Source: Polynucleobacter sp. CS-Odin-A6
GTDB lineage: Bacteria; Pseudomonadota; Gammaproteobacteria; Burkholderiales; Burkholderiaceae
Direction: 5' to 3'
Length of the DNA stretch: 64,000 nt
NCBI RefSeq assembly: GCF_018882095.1
Contig: NZ_JACVPD010000003.1
Span: 186,001 to 250,000, forward strand
Shown: positions 46,859-56,951 of the stretch, piece by piece
Numbering within the stretch: the first letter of the stretch is position 1
Layout of the letters: every line of letters begins with the position of its first letter
The notes under the pieces: generated by a model
Told to the model about the DNA's origin: nothing
Database searches by the model: none
The model's input: the letters and a program-made list of their open reading frames with translations, nothing else
Program-made: the position numbers and the translations under genes

Positions 46859-48268
46859 TTAAGAAATCTTACGAATATCCACAAAATGCCCTTCAATGGC
46901 TGCAGCAGCTGCCATAGCAGGACTTAGCAAATGCGTTCTTCCACCATTACCTTGGCGACCCTCAAAATTCCGATTAGAAGTAGAGGCGCAGCGCTCTCCT
47001 GGCTCGAGTCGATCTGCGTTCATAGCTAAGCACATGGAACAACCCGGCTCACGCCATTCAAAGCCGGCAGCTTTAAAAACACGATCCAAACCTTCGCGCT
47101 CTGCCTGAGCTTTCACTAAGCCAGATCCTGGCACCACCAAGGCCAATTTAACGTTAGCTGCAACCTTTTTACCTAAGCGATCCACTACCTTAGCAGCAGC
47201 ACGTATATCTTCAATGCGACTATTGGTGCAAGAACCAATGAATACTTTATCAACTGCGATATGACTTAGTGGCGTATTTGGGGTGAGGCCCATATATTCC
47301 AATGCACGCTCCATCGCGGAACGTTTATTGGGGTCTCGTTCTTTTTCTGGGTCGGGGACACGATCGCTAATAGATAGAACCATTTCTGGCGAAGTACCCC
47401 AAGTGACTTGTGGGGCAATTTCTTCAGCACGTAGCTCAACGGTAGTATCAAACTTGGCATCCACATCCGAATGCAAAGTGCGCCAGTATTGCAAGGCATG
47501 ACGTAATGCTTCACCACTCGGGGCGTAAGGTCGACCTTGAATGTATTCAATTGTAGTCTCATCAACTGCAATCAGACCAGCACGAGCACCAGCTTCAATC
47601 GCCATATTACAGACAGTCATGCGACCTTCCATCGATAAATTGCGAATAGCCTCACCAGCAAACTCAATGGTGTAACCCGTGCCACCAGCAGTGCCGATCT
47701 TGCCAATCACGGCAAGCACAATATCTTTTGCAGTCGAGCCTGGCTGTAAACGACCGTCCACTTTCACCAACATGTTCTTGCTCTTTTTCATGAGCAAGGT
47801 TTGGGTAGCAAGTACATGCTCTACTTCTGAGGTACCAATACCAAAAGCTAACGCACCAAAAGCGCCGTGAGTACTAGTATGGGAGTCACCACAAACCACA
47901 GTCATGCCAGGCAAAGTAGCACCCTGCTCTGGCCCAATCACATGCACAATCCCTTGACGGGAATCGTTCATTTTGTATTGAGTGATACCAAAAGCGTCAC
48001 AGTTTTGATCCAGGGTATCTACCTGCAACTTAGAAATCGGATCAGCAATTCCTTCGGATCGATCAGTTGTCGGAACATTGTGATCTGAGACTGCCAGGTT
48101 AGCCGAGATACGCCAAACCGGACGACCAGCCAAATTTAAACCTTCAAAAGCCTGGGGGCTCGTGACCTCATGCAATAAATGACGGTCTATATAAATCGTA
48201 GCCGTACCATCATCTTCAGAATAGACGACATGGTCATCCCACAATTTATCATAAAGCGTACGTGACAT
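46859..48268 (-). CDS. leuC: 3-isopropylmalate dehydratase large subunit
   Basis: Aconitase-family subunit with a [4Fe-4S] cluster. Cluster cysteines lie in [11 protein letters not shown] (about 347) and [11 protein letters not shown] (two Cys near 409-412). [30 protein letters not shown] is a LeuC block. Length is 469 residues. It lies 17 bases after gltA. Confidence 0.97.
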   Translation of the reverse strand: MSRTLYDKLWDDHVVYSEDDGTATIYIDRHLLHEVTSPQAFEGLNLAGRPVWRISANLAVSDHNVPTTDRSEGIADPISKLQVDTLDQNCDAFGITQYKMNDSRQGIVHVIGPEQGATLPGMTVVCGDSHTSTHGAFGALAFGIGTSEVEHVLATQTLLMKKSKNMLVKVDGRLQPGSTAKDIVLAVIGKIGTAGGTGYTIEFAGEAIRNLSMEGRMTVCNMAIEAGARAGLIAVDETTIEYIQGRPYAPSGEALRHALQYWRTLHSDVDAKFDTTVELRAEEIAPQVTWGTSPEMVLSISDRVPDPEKERDPNKRSAMERALEYMGLTPNTPLSHIAVDKVFIGSCTNSRIEDIRAAAKVVDRLGKKVAANVKLALVVPGSGLVKAQAEREGLDRVFKAAGFEWREPGCSMCLAMNADRLEPGERCASTSNRNFEGRQGNGGRTHLLSPAMAAAAAIEGHFVDIRKIS

Positions 48269-48285
48269 AAAACCCTCTAAGGCGT

Positions 48286-49599
48286 TTATTTACGAACCGA
48301 AATGTTGGAAACTTTACGTGAAGTTTCACCAACGTATAGCTGGCGTGGACGACCAATCTTGTACTCAGGATCAGTAATCATCTCCTCCCACTGGGCAATC
48401 CAACCAACCGTCCTTGCTAAAGCAAAGACACAGGTGAACATTTCTGTAGGGATACCAAGTGCGCGTTGAACAATACCTGAGTAGAAATCTACGTTGGGAT
48501 AGAGCTTACGGCTAACAAAGTACTCATCCTCCAAAGCAATCTTCTCAAGCGTCATTGCCAACTTAAATAATGGATCATCTTGTAAACCAAGCTCTTGCAA
48601 CACTTCATAGCAAGTCTCACGCATCAATTTAGCACGGGGATCAAAGTTTTTGTATACACGATGGCCAAAGCCCATCAAACGCACGCTGGAATTCTTGTCT
48701 TTAACTTGCGCGATGAAATCATGAATCTTATCTACGCCACCATTCGCCTGAATGTCACTCAACATCTCCAAACAAGCTTCATTAGCGCCGCCATGAGCTG
48801 GGCCCCATAAGCAGGCGATACCGGCCGAAATCGCCGCAAAAGGATTGGTTCCTGAAGATCCACATAAGCGAACAGTTGAAGTAGATGCGTTTTGCTCGTG
48901 ATCAGCATGCAAAATGAAGATCCGATCTAGGGCGCGCACCAAAACTGGGTTCACATGATAGGCTTCACATGGTGTAGCAAACATCATTCGCATGAAATTA
49001 GCCGTGTATGACAGGGAGTTATCGGGATAAATGAATGGCTGGCCAATAGAGTACTTATATGCCATAGCAACTAAGGTCGGCATCTTTGCAATTAAACGAA
49101 TTTGAGCTATCTCACGAGCTTTGGTCTGACTATAGTCAATCTGATCATGGTAGAAGGCAGCCATTGCACCAACCAATCCAGTAAGCACTGACATTGGATG
49201 TGCATCACGACGAAAGCCCCGCAAGAAAAATTGCATTTGCTCGTGCACCATAGTGTGATGCATGACCATATTTTCAAAATCTTTTTTCTCTGTGGCATTT
49301 GGCAAGTCGCCATTAATTAAGAGATAGCACACCTCCAAGAAATCACAATTATTCGCCAGATCTTCAATTGGGTAACCGCGATACAACAACTCACCTTTAT
49401 CACCATCAATATAAGTAATTTTGCTGTTGCAAGATGCTGTAGAAAGGAAGCCTGAATCGTAAGTGAACTTACCAGTTTGACCATATAGTTTGCGAATATC
49501 AATGACATCAGGACCAATCGTGCCTTTGTAAATCGGCAGTTCGATATCTGGTGTGCCATCCGAAAACGAGAGTTTTGCCTTGATGTCCGATTCAATCAT
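48286..49599 (-). CDS. gltA: Citrate synthase
   Basis: Condenses oxaloacetate and acetyl-CoA, first TCA-cycle step. Length 437 and sequence fit the large gram-negative type, which is usually hexameric and NADH-regulated. Active-site regions: [44 protein letters not shown] and the catalytic Asp in [16 protein letters not shown]. It follows sdhE by 58 bases, giving an sdhCDABE-gltA unit. Confidence 0.97.
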   Translation of the reverse strand: MIESDIKAKLSFSDGTPDIELPIYKGTIGPDVIDIRKLYGQTGKFTYDSGFLSTASCNSKITYIDGDKGELLYRGYPIEDLANNCDFLEVCYLLINGDLPNATEKKDFENMVMHHTMVHEQMQFFLRGFRRDAHPMSVLTGLVGAMAAFYHDQIDYSQTKAREIAQIRLIAKMPTLVAMAYKYSIGQPFIYPDNSLSYTANFMRMMFATPCEAYHVNPVLVRALDRIFILHADHEQNASTSTVRLCGSSGTNPFAAISAGIACLWGPAHGGANEACLEMLSDIQANGGVDKIHDFIAQVKDKNSSVRLMGFGHRVYKNFDPRAKLMRETCYEVLQELGLQDDPLFKLAMTLEKIALEDEYFVSRKLYPNVDFYSGIVQRALGIPTEMFTCVFALARTVGWIAQWEEMITDPEYKIGRPRQLYVGETSRKVSNISVRK

Positions 49600-49657
49600 T
49601 TCTAATCCTTAGTCATTCATATTGAAGATTAATACACTATTTGATCCTACAACCGCA

Positions 49658-49927
49658 CTACTTCTGCCTAAGCTTTTGCAAAACCGACTTAAAAGAGGTT
49701 TTTTGGGCCTCTTGTTCCAATGCCGCTACAGAATCTTTACGTCCGATCAATAAGTCCATCAAATCGTTATCCTCTAGAGCAAGCAACAGGGTTAATACTT
49801 TTCCATCTTCCGCATTTAATTGAGTGCCAAAGCGCTCAAAAAAACGATGCAAAATCAAATCGTTCTCAAGCAAGCCCCTGCGGGCATCACTCTTTAATCG
49901 ATATAACTCTGCATTACTAAGGGTCAT
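49658..49927 (-). CDS. sdhE: FAD assembly factor SdhE
   Basis: An 89-residue protein of the SdhE/YgfY family, which promotes covalent FAD attachment to SdhA. It contains LKSDARRGLLENDLILHRFFERF (RGxxExD motif at about 17-23). Its start overlaps the sdhB stop (ATGA), consistent with coupled expression with its target complex. Confidence 0.92.
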   Translation of the reverse strand: MTLSNAELYRLKSDARRGLLENDLILHRFFERFGTQLNAEDGKVLTLLLALEDNDLMDLLIGRKDSVAALEQEAQKTSFKSVLQKLRQK

Positions 49928-50628
49928 ACGGCCCTACGTACCATCAATTCTTTAATCTTTCCAATCGCTTTTGTTGGATTTAAATGCTTAGGGCATACAT
50001 CCACACAATTCATAATCGTATGGCAACGGAATAAACGATACGGGTCTTCCAAGTTGTCCAAACGCTGCGCAGTCTCTTCATCGCGACTATCGGCAATGAA
50101 GCGATACGCTTGCAGCAAACCGGCAGGACCTACAAATTTATCCGGATTCCACCAAAAAGATGGACATGCTGTAGAACACGAAGCACACAAGATGCACTCA
50201 TATAAGCCGTTTAACTCTTCACGCTCTTCAGGACTCTGGAGACGCTCTTTTTCTGGTGGAGGGTTATCGTTTACTAAGTAAGGCTTAATAGACAAGTATT
50301 GCTTGAAGAACAAAGTCATATCAACAATCAGATCACGAACGACTGGCAAGCCAGGCAATGGGCGTAATGTGATGACCTTTGGCAGGGTTAACATATTCGT
50401 CAAGCAAGCAAGGCCATTTTTACCGTTGATGTTCATCGCGTCTGAACCACACACACCTTCACGACATGAGCGGCGATAGGTGATACTCTCATCTTGTTTC
50501 TTCAAAGAAATCAAAGCGTCCAATAACATCCGCTCACCAGTCAACTCCAGTTCATAACGTTCCATACGCGGCGCTGCATCGACATCAGGATCGTAGCGGT
50601 AAATTTCAAATATACGAATATCACTCAT
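49924..50628 (-). CDS. sdhB: Succinate dehydrogenase iron-sulfur subunit
   Basis: Carries three Fe-S clusters. The 2Fe-2S ligands are in CREGVCGSDAMNINGKNGLAC (Cys55, Cys60, Asp63, Cys75, as in E. coli). CILCASCSTACP and CHTIMNCVDVCP hold the 4Fe-4S and 3Fe-4S clusters. Length is 234 residues. It is 18 bases after sdhA. Confidence 0.97.
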   Translation of the reverse strand: MSDIRIFEIYRYDPDVDAAPRMERYELELTGERMLLDALISLKKQDESITYRRSCREGVCGSDAMNINGKNGLACLTNMLTLPKVITLRPLPGLPVVRDLIVDMTLFFKQYLSIKPYLVNDNPPPEKERLQSPEEREELNGLYECILCASCSTACPSFWWNPDKFVGPAGLLQAYRFIADSRDEETAQRLDNLEDPYRLFRCHTIMNCVDVCPKHLNPTKAIGKIKELMVRRAV

Positions 50629-50646
50629 TTTTCTATTTCTCTTCGC

Positions 50647-52425
50647 TTAGAAAGTACGTTCTTTGGGAGGGAAAGATTCCACTGTTAAAGGCTTCAATTG
50701 CACGGGCTTGTAATCTAGGCGGTTACCTTCGCTATACCAAAGCGTGTGCTTCATCCAATTGATATCATCGCGGACCTGATGATCATCATGTGAATGTGCT
50801 CCTCGACTTTCAGTACGCGCAGCCGCTGAAATCATCGTAGCGTTTGCAGTCTCGATCAAGTTAGCCACTTCCAAGGCTTCAATCCGTGCGGTATTAAAAA
50901 TCTCCGACTTATCTTTTACCCATAAGTGTTTTGCGCGCTCTGTCAACTTCGCCATTTGACGCACACCTTCGTCCATCAGCTCTTGATTACGGAAAACGCC
51001 TGCATACTTTTGCATCGTCTTACGAATATCATTTGCAACATCTTGGGCGTACTCACCCGAACTGGAGTTATCGAGTGCGGCAATACGCTCTAAAGTATGC
51101 TCGCCAGCATTAGCAGGCAATGATTTGAATTCACGATTCTTGAGATCCATTGCAACGATGTGATTCCCTGCTGCGCGCCCGAATACCAACAGATCGAGTA
51201 ATGAGTTTGTACCTAAGCGGTTTGCACCATGAACGGATACGCAAGAACACTCACCGATCGCATATAAACCATTCACAATTTCATTGGGCTTACCATTGGC
51301 CGGAACCACCACCTGACCATTGATGTTCGTCGGAATACCGCCCATTTGATAGTGAATGGTTGGCACCACCGGGATTGGCTCTTTAGTAACATCCACGTTC
51401 GCAAAGTTCATGCCGATTTCATAGACAGAAGGCAAACGCTTCATGATGGTTTCAGCGCCAATATGGGTCAAATCAAGCACTACATAGTCCCCATTAGGAC
51501 CGCATCCGCGTCCTTCTTTAATTTCTTGATCCATACAACGAGACACGAAATCACGAGGAGCCAAATCTTTATAAGTCGGTGCATAACGCTCCATGAAGCG
51601 TTCGCCATCCTTATTGCGCAAGATACCGCCTTCACCACGACAGCCCTCTGTCAACAATACGCCTGCACCAGCTACACCCGTTGGATGGAATTGCCAGAAC
51701 TCCATATCTTCCAAGGGAATACCTGCGCGCGCAGCAAGACCCATACCATCGCCAGTATTAATATAAGCATTGGTTGATGCGTCCCAAATACGACCTGCTC
51801 CGCCAGTCGCCATCAAGACCACCTTAGCCTCAAGAATGTAGACCTGGCCTGTTTCCATTTCGAGAGCAGTAACGCCAACAACATCGCCTGCATCATCACG
51901 AATCAGATCGAGAGCCAGCCATTCAACAAAAAAGTTGGTTTTGGCGCGCACATTACGTTGGTACAAGGTGTGCAACATCGCATGACCAGTGCGGTCCGCT
52001 GCAGCGCAAGCACGTTGCACCGGCTTCTCACCATAATTTGCTGTGTGCCCACCAAATGGGCGCTGATAAATCGTGCCATCTGGGTTGCGGTCGAAAGGCA
52101 TCCCAAAGTGCTCGAGCTCATAAACTACCTTCGGGGCTTCACGACACATAAATTCAATCACGTCTTGGTCACCCAACCAGTCGGATCCTTTAATCGTGTC
52201 ATAAAAGTGATAGTGCCAATTATCTTCACTCATGTTTCCAAGCGCAGCACCGATACCGCCTTGAGCCGCAACGGTATGAGAGCGTGTAGGAAAAACTTTT
52301 GTTAACACCGCAACATTCAGGCCCACCTCTGCTAGTTGCAGTGAAGCACGCATACCCGAGCCACCAGCGCCAATAATGACGGCATCAAAACGGCGGCGTG
52401 GTAATACTTTTTTAATCGCAGTCAT
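50647..52425 (-). CDS. sdhA: Succinate dehydrogenase flavoprotein subunit
   Basis: Oxidises succinate to fumarate. The dinucleotide-binding GAGGSGMRASLQLAE is at about 19-33; the FAD-linked His is near 50 in TRSHTVAAQGG. Substrate-binding HPTGVAGAGVLLTEGCRGEGG and the catalytic-Arg region follow. Length is 592 residues. It is 4 bases after sdhD. Confidence 0.97.
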   Translation of the reverse strand: MTAIKKVLPRRRFDAVIIGAGGSGMRASLQLAEVGLNVAVLTKVFPTRSHTVAAQGGIGAALGNMSEDNWHYHFYDTIKGSDWLGDQDVIEFMCREAPKVVYELEHFGMPFDRNPDGTIYQRPFGGHTANYGEKPVQRACAAADRTGHAMLHTLYQRNVRAKTNFFVEWLALDLIRDDAGDVVGVTALEMETGQVYILEAKVVLMATGGAGRIWDASTNAYINTGDGMGLAARAGIPLEDMEFWQFHPTGVAGAGVLLTEGCRGEGGILRNKDGERFMERYAPTYKDLAPRDFVSRCMDQEIKEGRGCGPNGDYVVLDLTHIGAETIMKRLPSVYEIGMNFANVDVTKEPIPVVPTIHYQMGGIPTNINGQVVVPANGKPNEIVNGLYAIGECSCVSVHGANRLGTNSLLDLLVFGRAAGNHIVAMDLKNREFKSLPANAGEHTLERIAALDNSSSGEYAQDVANDIRKTMQKYAGVFRNQELMDEGVRQMAKLTERAKHLWVKDKSEIFNTARIEALEVANLIETANATMISAAARTESRGAHSHDDHQVRDDINWMKHTLWYSEGNRLDYKPVQLKPLTVESFPPKERTF

Positions 52426-52429
52426 TCAA

Positions 52430-52795
52430 TTACACTTTCCACAAAATTTCTACGGCATAGGCCGCACAGGCTACGAGATATAAAACAGTGAGCGCTTGAA
52501 GCGTCAAGCGAACACTGACAGGCTTGATGTAGTCCATCCAAATGTCGCGAATACCAATCCAAGCGTGGTAGAAGAGGCTAAAGAAGAACAGGAGCGTGAG
52601 GAGCTTCATAAACTGATTACTAAACAAAGCAGACCAGCCCTCATAAGTTGCGCTACCGGTAATGCAATAATCAATCAATAAAACAATCGTGAAAACCACC
52701 ATCACAACAGCAGTAACGCGCTGAATAATCCACTCTTTCAGACCATAATGCGCGCCGACCACTAAACGCTTTGGTCCGATTTGATAAATAGGCAT
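52430..52795 (-). CDS. sdhD: Succinate dehydrogenase membrane anchor subunit
   Basis: A 121-residue protein with three transmembrane helices. It has YGLKEWIIQRVTAVVMVVF near the N-terminus and a heme/quinone-region FYHAWIGIRDIWMDYIKP. It anchors SdhAB with SdhC and carries heme b and quinone-site residues. It is 24 bases before the sdhA-side gene cluster continues and follows sdhC closely. Confidence 0.94.
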   Translation of the reverse strand: MPIYQIGPKRLVVGAHYGLKEWIIQRVTAVVMVVFTIVLLIDYCITGSATYEGWSALFSNQFMKLLTLLFFFSLFYHAWIGIRDIWMDYIKPVSVRLTLQALTVLYLVACAAYAVEILWKV

Positions 52796-52819
52796 GAGAT
52801 TTCCTTAGTATAGAAACGC

Positions 52820-53239
52820 TTAATACAAGCCGAATAGTTTGAGACCAACCAGGGCTGTTAAAGCAAGGCCCAAGCAAAATACAAAAATTGCTGAACGATT
52901 GGCATCCACTTTTTCAACGCCAATCTCTAAATCGAGCAATAGATAGCGAATGCCGGCACAAAAATGGTGCAAAAAGGCCCAAATTAAGCCAAGGCAAACG
53001 ATTTTGACCAGCACATGACCGGTAATCAACTGAAACTGTTGATAACTGAGTTCAGAGGCCAAACTTTGATCTAAGAGATAAAGTAAAAATGGCAACATCA
53101 AAAATAATGCTGCTCCACTAATGCGGTGAAGAATAGATACTTTTCCAGCCCATGGCAGGCGGTACTTGATCAACTGGGCTAGACCAATATTGCGATAAAC
53201 CGGTCTATCTTTTTTTATGGTTTGCTGTGCATCACCCAT
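52820..53239 (-). CDS. sdhC: Succinate dehydrogenase cytochrome b556 subunit
   Basis: A 139-residue three-helix membrane protein. RPVYRNIGLAQLIKYRLPW and SILHRISGAALFLMLP are SdhC signatures; the heme His lies in LHHFCAGIRYLLLDLE. The ATG at 53239 is preferred over a TTG at 53251. It is the first gene of sdhCDABE; the 131 or more bases up to the GntR gene's end should hold its promoter. Confidence 0.94.
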   Translation of the reverse strand: MGDAQQTIKKDRPVYRNIGLAQLIKYRLPWAGKVSILHRISGAALFLMLPFLLYLLDQSLASELSYQQFQLITGHVLVKIVCLGLIWAFLHHFCAGIRYLLLDLEIGVEKVDANRSAIFVFCLGLALTALVGLKLFGLY

Positions 53240-53382
53240 GGGTAATCTCAATCTTTCGGTGGAGGTTCAGTGTGGCTTTGTTGTGTTGCAACATATTCTA
53301 TTGGAAACCTTGGTGTAAAAGTGGACTTTTTCGTGTTTAAAGGGGTTAAATAGTGGTTTTTACTCATTTTTGAGTGTACTAC

Positions 53383-54111
53383 CTAGTTCAATTTATTGTC
53401 GTAATGCTGGTCAGAAGTGTCGTACCTAGCATGCCGAATTTCCACTGGTTTACTCCCATAGGTAAAGGCTACCCGCTCTACCGAGAGTAAAGCTGCGCCA
53501 GCTGGAATCTGCAGATATTGAGCCAGATTCTGATTGGCCAAAACGGCTTTAATTTTTTCCTGTGCACGCACCATATGGGTAGCGTATTCACTTTCATAAA
53601 AAGCGTACATTGGGCCATGCCAGTCATTCAACTCTTCCATCGTCAGCCCTTTAAAGCGCCATTCAGGAAGCCAAATCTCCTCAAATACGATCGGTTTACC
53701 CGCATAGCTTTGGATACGATCAATTCGAATGATGGGGTCACCGACCTTTAAGCTCAATAAATCAGCAATATAGGCATCGGATTGAATGTTTTCACAGACT
53801 AAAAACTGGTTTTTCAGGTGCAGTTTTTCACCAGAATCCGGCTCCAAACGCAGAAAACGATACTGCCAGTTTTCCTCTTGATGGGTGGCTACAAAGGTGC
53901 CTTTGCCTTGGCGCCTTACTAATAAATTTTGGGCAGCCAACTCATCAATCGCCTTGCGAACGGTCCCCTGGCTTACGGCATAGCGTACTGCGAGCTCCAT
54001 TTCACTGGGGATAGCCTCACCTGGCAACCATTCGGAAGTCTGCAAACTGGCCAAAATCAAAGCTTTTATTTGCTCATAGAGGGGGCTAAACGAGGCAATG
54101 GGTTCGGACAT
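53383..54111 (-). CDS. GntR-family regulator (HutC/UTRA type)
   Basis: A 242-residue regulator with an N-terminal winged helix (about 10-75, SEMELAVRYAVSQGTVRKAIDELAAQNLLVRRQGKGTFV). A UTRA ligand-binding domain is at about 95-235 (DPIIRIDRIQSYAGKPIVFEEIWLP). The ATG at 54111 is used; TTG at 54120 is an alternative. It lies upstream of sdhCDABE and divergent from mdh, so control of TCA-cycle genes is likely. The effector is unknown. A 24-bp palindrome in the mdh gap is its probable operator. Confidence 0.88.
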   Translation of the reverse strand: MSEPIASFSPLYEQIKALILASLQTSEWLPGEAIPSEMELAVRYAVSQGTVRKAIDELAAQNLLVRRQGKGTFVATHQEENWQYRFLRLEPDSGEKLHLKNQFLVCENIQSDAYIADLLSLKVGDPIIRIDRIQSYAGKPIVFEEIWLPEWRFKGLTMEELNDWHGPMYAFYESEYATHMVRAQEKIKAVLANQNLAQYLQIPAGAALLSVERVAFTYGSKPVEIRHARYDTSDQHYDNKLN

Positions 54112-54164
54112 AATTGACAAATTAACTTAACGAGCGCTGCTATTGGATAAAATCTGGTGCATAT

Positions 54165-54188
54165 CTCATATCTTATATAAGACATGAG
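54165..54188. promoter_or_regulatory. 24-bp near-perfect palindrome, candidate GntR operator
   Basis: Core TCTTATATAAGA flanked by CTCAT and ATGAG gives 11 of 12 symmetrical base pairs. It lies between the GntR gene and divergent mdh. GntR-family proteins bind AT-centred palindromes of this kind, so autoregulation and control of mdh are likely. I see no second copy just before sdhC. Confidence 0.65.
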
Positions 54189-54267
54189 CAATAGTGTAAA
54201 TGGAAAGTCCGCACTCTTGAATGGATAATAGAAAAAGATTTTTTAACCTTAACTGGAGTTATTAGTA

Positions 54268-55257
54268 ATGGCAAAAGCCCCAATGCGTGTTGCGGTCACC
54301 GGTGCAGCCGGTCAAATCGGTTATTCCCTGCTCTTTCGTATCGCCAATGGCGATTTACTAGGAAAAGACCAACCTGTCATCCTCCAGTTGCTTGAAATTC
54401 CAGATGAAAAAGCTCAAAAAGCCTTGGCTGGAGTGATGATGGAATTAGACGATTGTGCGTTCCCATTGTTGGCCGGCATGACTGCCCATTCTGACCCAAT
54501 GACGGCCTTTAAGGATATTGATATTGCTTTACTGGTTGGCGCACGCCCGCGCGGCCCAGGTATGGAGCGAAAAGATTTGCTCTCTGCGAATGCGCAAATT
54601 TTCACAGCCCAAGGTAAAGCACTAAATGCAGTTGCTAAGAAAACGGTCAAAGTATTGGTGGTTGGTAATCCAGCTAATACCAATGCTTACATCGCGATGA
54701 AATCTGCTCCCGATATTCCTGCTAAGAACTTCACAGCGATGTTGCGCCTCGATCACAATCGGGCACTGTCACAACTAGCAAGTAAGCTGAATAAACCCGT
54801 AGCGGATATCGAAAAATTGGTTGTTTGGGGCAACCACAGTCCAACCATGTATCCCGATTATCGCTTCGCAACAGTGGATGGTAAATCGGTAAAAGACAGT
54901 ATTAATGATGCCGCATGGAATAAAGATACTTTCATTCCTACAGTGGGTAAGCGTGGTGCAGCTATTATTGAAGCGCGCGGCCTTTCATCAGCAGCGTCTG
55001 CTGCAAATGCAGCCATTGATCACGTTCGTGATTGGGTTCTCGGTACTAATGGGAAATGGGTCACGATGGGCATACCGTCTAAAGGCGAATATGGCATTCC
55101 GGCTGATGTCATTTACGGTTATCCTGTCGTTTGCGAAAACGGCGAATATAAGATGATTGAAGGCTTGGAAATTGATGAGTTTTCTCGTGAGCGCATGAAC
55201 CACACTCTGAATGAATTGCTTGAAGAGCAAGCAGGCGTTCAACATCTCCTCTCTTAA
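54268..55257 (+). CDS. mdh: Malate dehydrogenase
   Basis: Interconverts malate and oxaloacetate with NAD. The nucleotide-binding [14 protein letters not shown] is at about 12-25. Substrate arginines are in [15 protein letters not shown] and LRLDHNRA; the catalytic His is near 188 in [11 protein letters not shown]. Length is 329 residues. CTGGAG precedes the ATG as ribosome-binding site. A small exported protein gene follows 12 bases later. Confidence 0.97.
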   Translation: MAKAPMRVAVTGAAGQIGYSLLFRIANGDLLGKDQPVILQLLEIPDEKAQKALAGVMMELDDCAFPLLAGMTAHSDPMTAFKDIDIALLVGARPRGPGMERKDLLSANAQIFTAQGKALNAVAKKTVKVLVVGNPANTNAYIAMKSAPDIPAKNFTAMLRLDHNRALSQLASKLNKPVADIEKLVVWGNHSPTMYPDYRFATVDGKSVKDSINDAAWNKDTFIPTVGKRGAAIIEARGLSSAASAANAAIDHVRDWVLGTNGKWVTMGIPSKGEYGIPADVIYGYPVVCENGEYKMIEGLEIDEFSRERMNHTLNELLEEQAGVQHLLS

Positions 55258-55269
55258 GGATTTAGATAC

Positions 55270-55644
55270 ATGAAGAAAACCCTGATGATTGTTGGTTTAG
55301 CTGTAACTGGCCTCCTGGGCTCGGTGCAAGCCCTTGCAAATGAAGAAGTTTCTACTTGGACTTGTAGCGAAAGTAAGCAATTTAAAACTTCAGGTACTAC
55401 TGAATTGGTTCGCCTTACTTGGGAGTCAAAAACATTTGAGCTAAAACGCGAGAATTCGTTGCCGGGTAGCTTGCGTTACAAGAACGCTAATACTGGACAT
55501 GATCTTGTGGTCCTAGGAAATAAAGCGATGTTATTCAATATCAAATCAGGAAGTCGCTTAGCAGATTTCTGCCAAACTGCAGAAATGAAAACCGGTAAGC
55601 TGCCTCATTTATTTGCTAATTCAGAGCCTTTTATACAAAATTAA
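55270..55644 (+). CDS. Small exported protein, MliC-like
   Basis: A 124-residue protein with a signal peptide (about 1-23, ending QALA). The rest is beta-rich, with a Cys early (TWTCSESK) and one late (ADFCQTAEM), plus ELVRLTWESKTFELKRE and HDLVVLGNKAMLF. This layout resembles the MliC/PliC lysozyme-inhibitor fold, but the match is weak. It sits 12 bases after mdh and ends before a strong terminator, so it is likely cotranscribed with mdh. I do not recognise a named gene. Confidence 0.65.
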   Translation: MKKTLMIVGLAVTGLLGSVQALANEEVSTWTCSESKQFKTSGTTELVRLTWESKTFELKRENSLPGSLRYKNANTGHDLVVLGNKAMLFNIKSGSRLADFCQTAEMKTGKLPHLFANSEPFIQN

Positions 55645-55674
55645 AATATGCATTTAAGCTAGTGTTATCAGATC

Positions 55675-55702
55675 AAAAGCCGAGAGTTTCTCGGCTTTTT
55701 TC
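55675..55702. terminator. Strong bidirectional terminator after mdh unit
   Basis: An 11-bp perfect stem AAAAGCCGAGA / TCTCGGCTTTT with a 3-base loop, followed by more Ts. It lies between the convergent MliC-like and DUF2863 genes. Its A- and T-rich arms would work on either strand. Confidence 0.9.
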
Positions 55703-55728
55703 GTTACTGCAACCAACTTTGAAATTGC

Positions 55729-56940
55729 CTAATGAAACAAAGGTTGCTGTATTGGTGCGTCATCTGGTAGCTCGGCGTGAGCAGCCTCACCCGATCGATC
55801 GGGAAATAGAGGCGCGCCGCAATCATCACACAACTCTGGATCAAAGAGCATCGCATGACGGAAAACATCATCCACACCTGCATCACGTAATGCATCAGCA
55901 ATTTTCTTCATCGGGCTATCATCATCCGATAAATCATTCAGCGCATCGTTAGCAACACTTTCGCGATCATAAAGAGGCCAAATTACCCCATAGACTATCT
56001 CTGGAGAGCCTTTTACGCTAAAAGAAATACGATACTCGTCAGCCTGCTCTTCGCCGAACGCACCGACTACACAAGATAATCCAGCGGGCAAGACACCGAG
56101 TGTGCTTTCCAGGAAATTCACAGCGGCTCTAATACTCAATGGACGTATCTGCTTATCTGCTAAACGACAGTTTGTAAAATAAGCCTCAGGTAATAAGAGT
56201 TCAAATTCGCAGCCCGGCAAGAGTAATGCCACGGACTCTTGCATCGTATTTTGCCAACCAATCAGGCTAACACCACGCTCTTGTCGGGTTGGTGCTTCTG
56301 CTTGCCAACGAAACAATGGCATTCCAGAGGGAGCAGCAACAGCTGCAATGATAAAACGGGGATCGGCCAAAACAGCAATCGTTTCAGACATCTCACGTAG
56401 CTCCAGCTTAATCTCGCTCGCAGTAATTGCTGCCATTGCCAAAGCTTCAGTTAATAAACGGGTTTGGCTATGTGAATGCGGCATTTGATCAATACTATAG
56501 AGCCAAGGAATAATTGCAAGGCGCGCATCCGCAGAAGCGATCGAGCTATGTAGGGAAGCGGCTGTAGATTCAATGATGTGAACTGGCAGAGCGCCAGAGG
56601 GAATTTGATAGCGAGTATGCGCAATAATGGGTATGGCTAGCAAAAGCACATCCCATTGTTGCTCTTCATGCTCCATGATTAAGGATTCAGCTAAGGTTTC
56701 AGCACAATCGGCAAGCACTTCAAAGGCCAAGGTATTAATTCGAAATGTTTGATCTAGAGCGGCGTCAATGACATTCTGATTCTGGCTCTTGAGTAAACGC
56801 ATTAAACGTACGTTTAAGCGTTCTTCCCAGAACTGATCTTCCATATGACTGCCTGAGGCTGCCAAGGAAATAGCGTCAGCTACCAATCGCTCCACATCTG
56901 GCGAAGCGCGTTGTGAGGATTTAGTGCGATGTACAGCCAT
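55729..56940 (-). CDS. DUF2863 family protein
   Basis: A 403-residue protein that begins MAVHRTKSSQRASPDVERLVADAISLAASGSHMED-like and is recognised as DUF2863, a family known mainly from Burkholderiales. No signal peptide or membrane segment is visible. The C-terminus has a CDDCGAPLFPD knuckle that might bind zinc. Function is unknown. It is 11 bases after yaaA, so the two are probably cotranscribed. Confidence 0.85.
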   Translation of the reverse strand: MAVHRTKSSQRASPDVERLVADAISLAASGSHMEDQFWEERLNVRLMRLLKSQNQNVIDAALDQTFRINTLAFEVLADCAETLAESLIMEHEEQQWDVLLLAIPIIAHTRYQIPSGALPVHIIESTAASLHSSIASADARLAIIPWLYSIDQMPHSHSQTRLLTEALAMAAITASEIKLELREMSETIAVLADPRFIIAAVAAPSGMPLFRWQAEAPTRQERGVSLIGWQNTMQESVALLLPGCEFELLLPEAYFTNCRLADKQIRPLSIRAAVNFLESTLGVLPAGLSCVVGAFGEEQADEYRISFSVKGSPEIVYGVIWPLYDRESVANDALNDLSDDDSPMKKIADALRDAGVDDVFRHAMLFDPELCDDCGAPLFPDRSGEAAHAELPDDAPIQQPLFH

Positions 56941-56951
56941 AGTGCACTCTC

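Noticed and set aside
51346-51777. A 143-codon open frame antisense to sdhA
   Set aside because: It lies fully within sdhA, with no ribosome-binding site or domain.
53362-53375. Hairpin ACTCA-TTTT-TGAGT after the GntR gene
   Set aside because: The stem is only 5 bp and no U-tract follows on the transcribed strand, so I do not call it a terminator.
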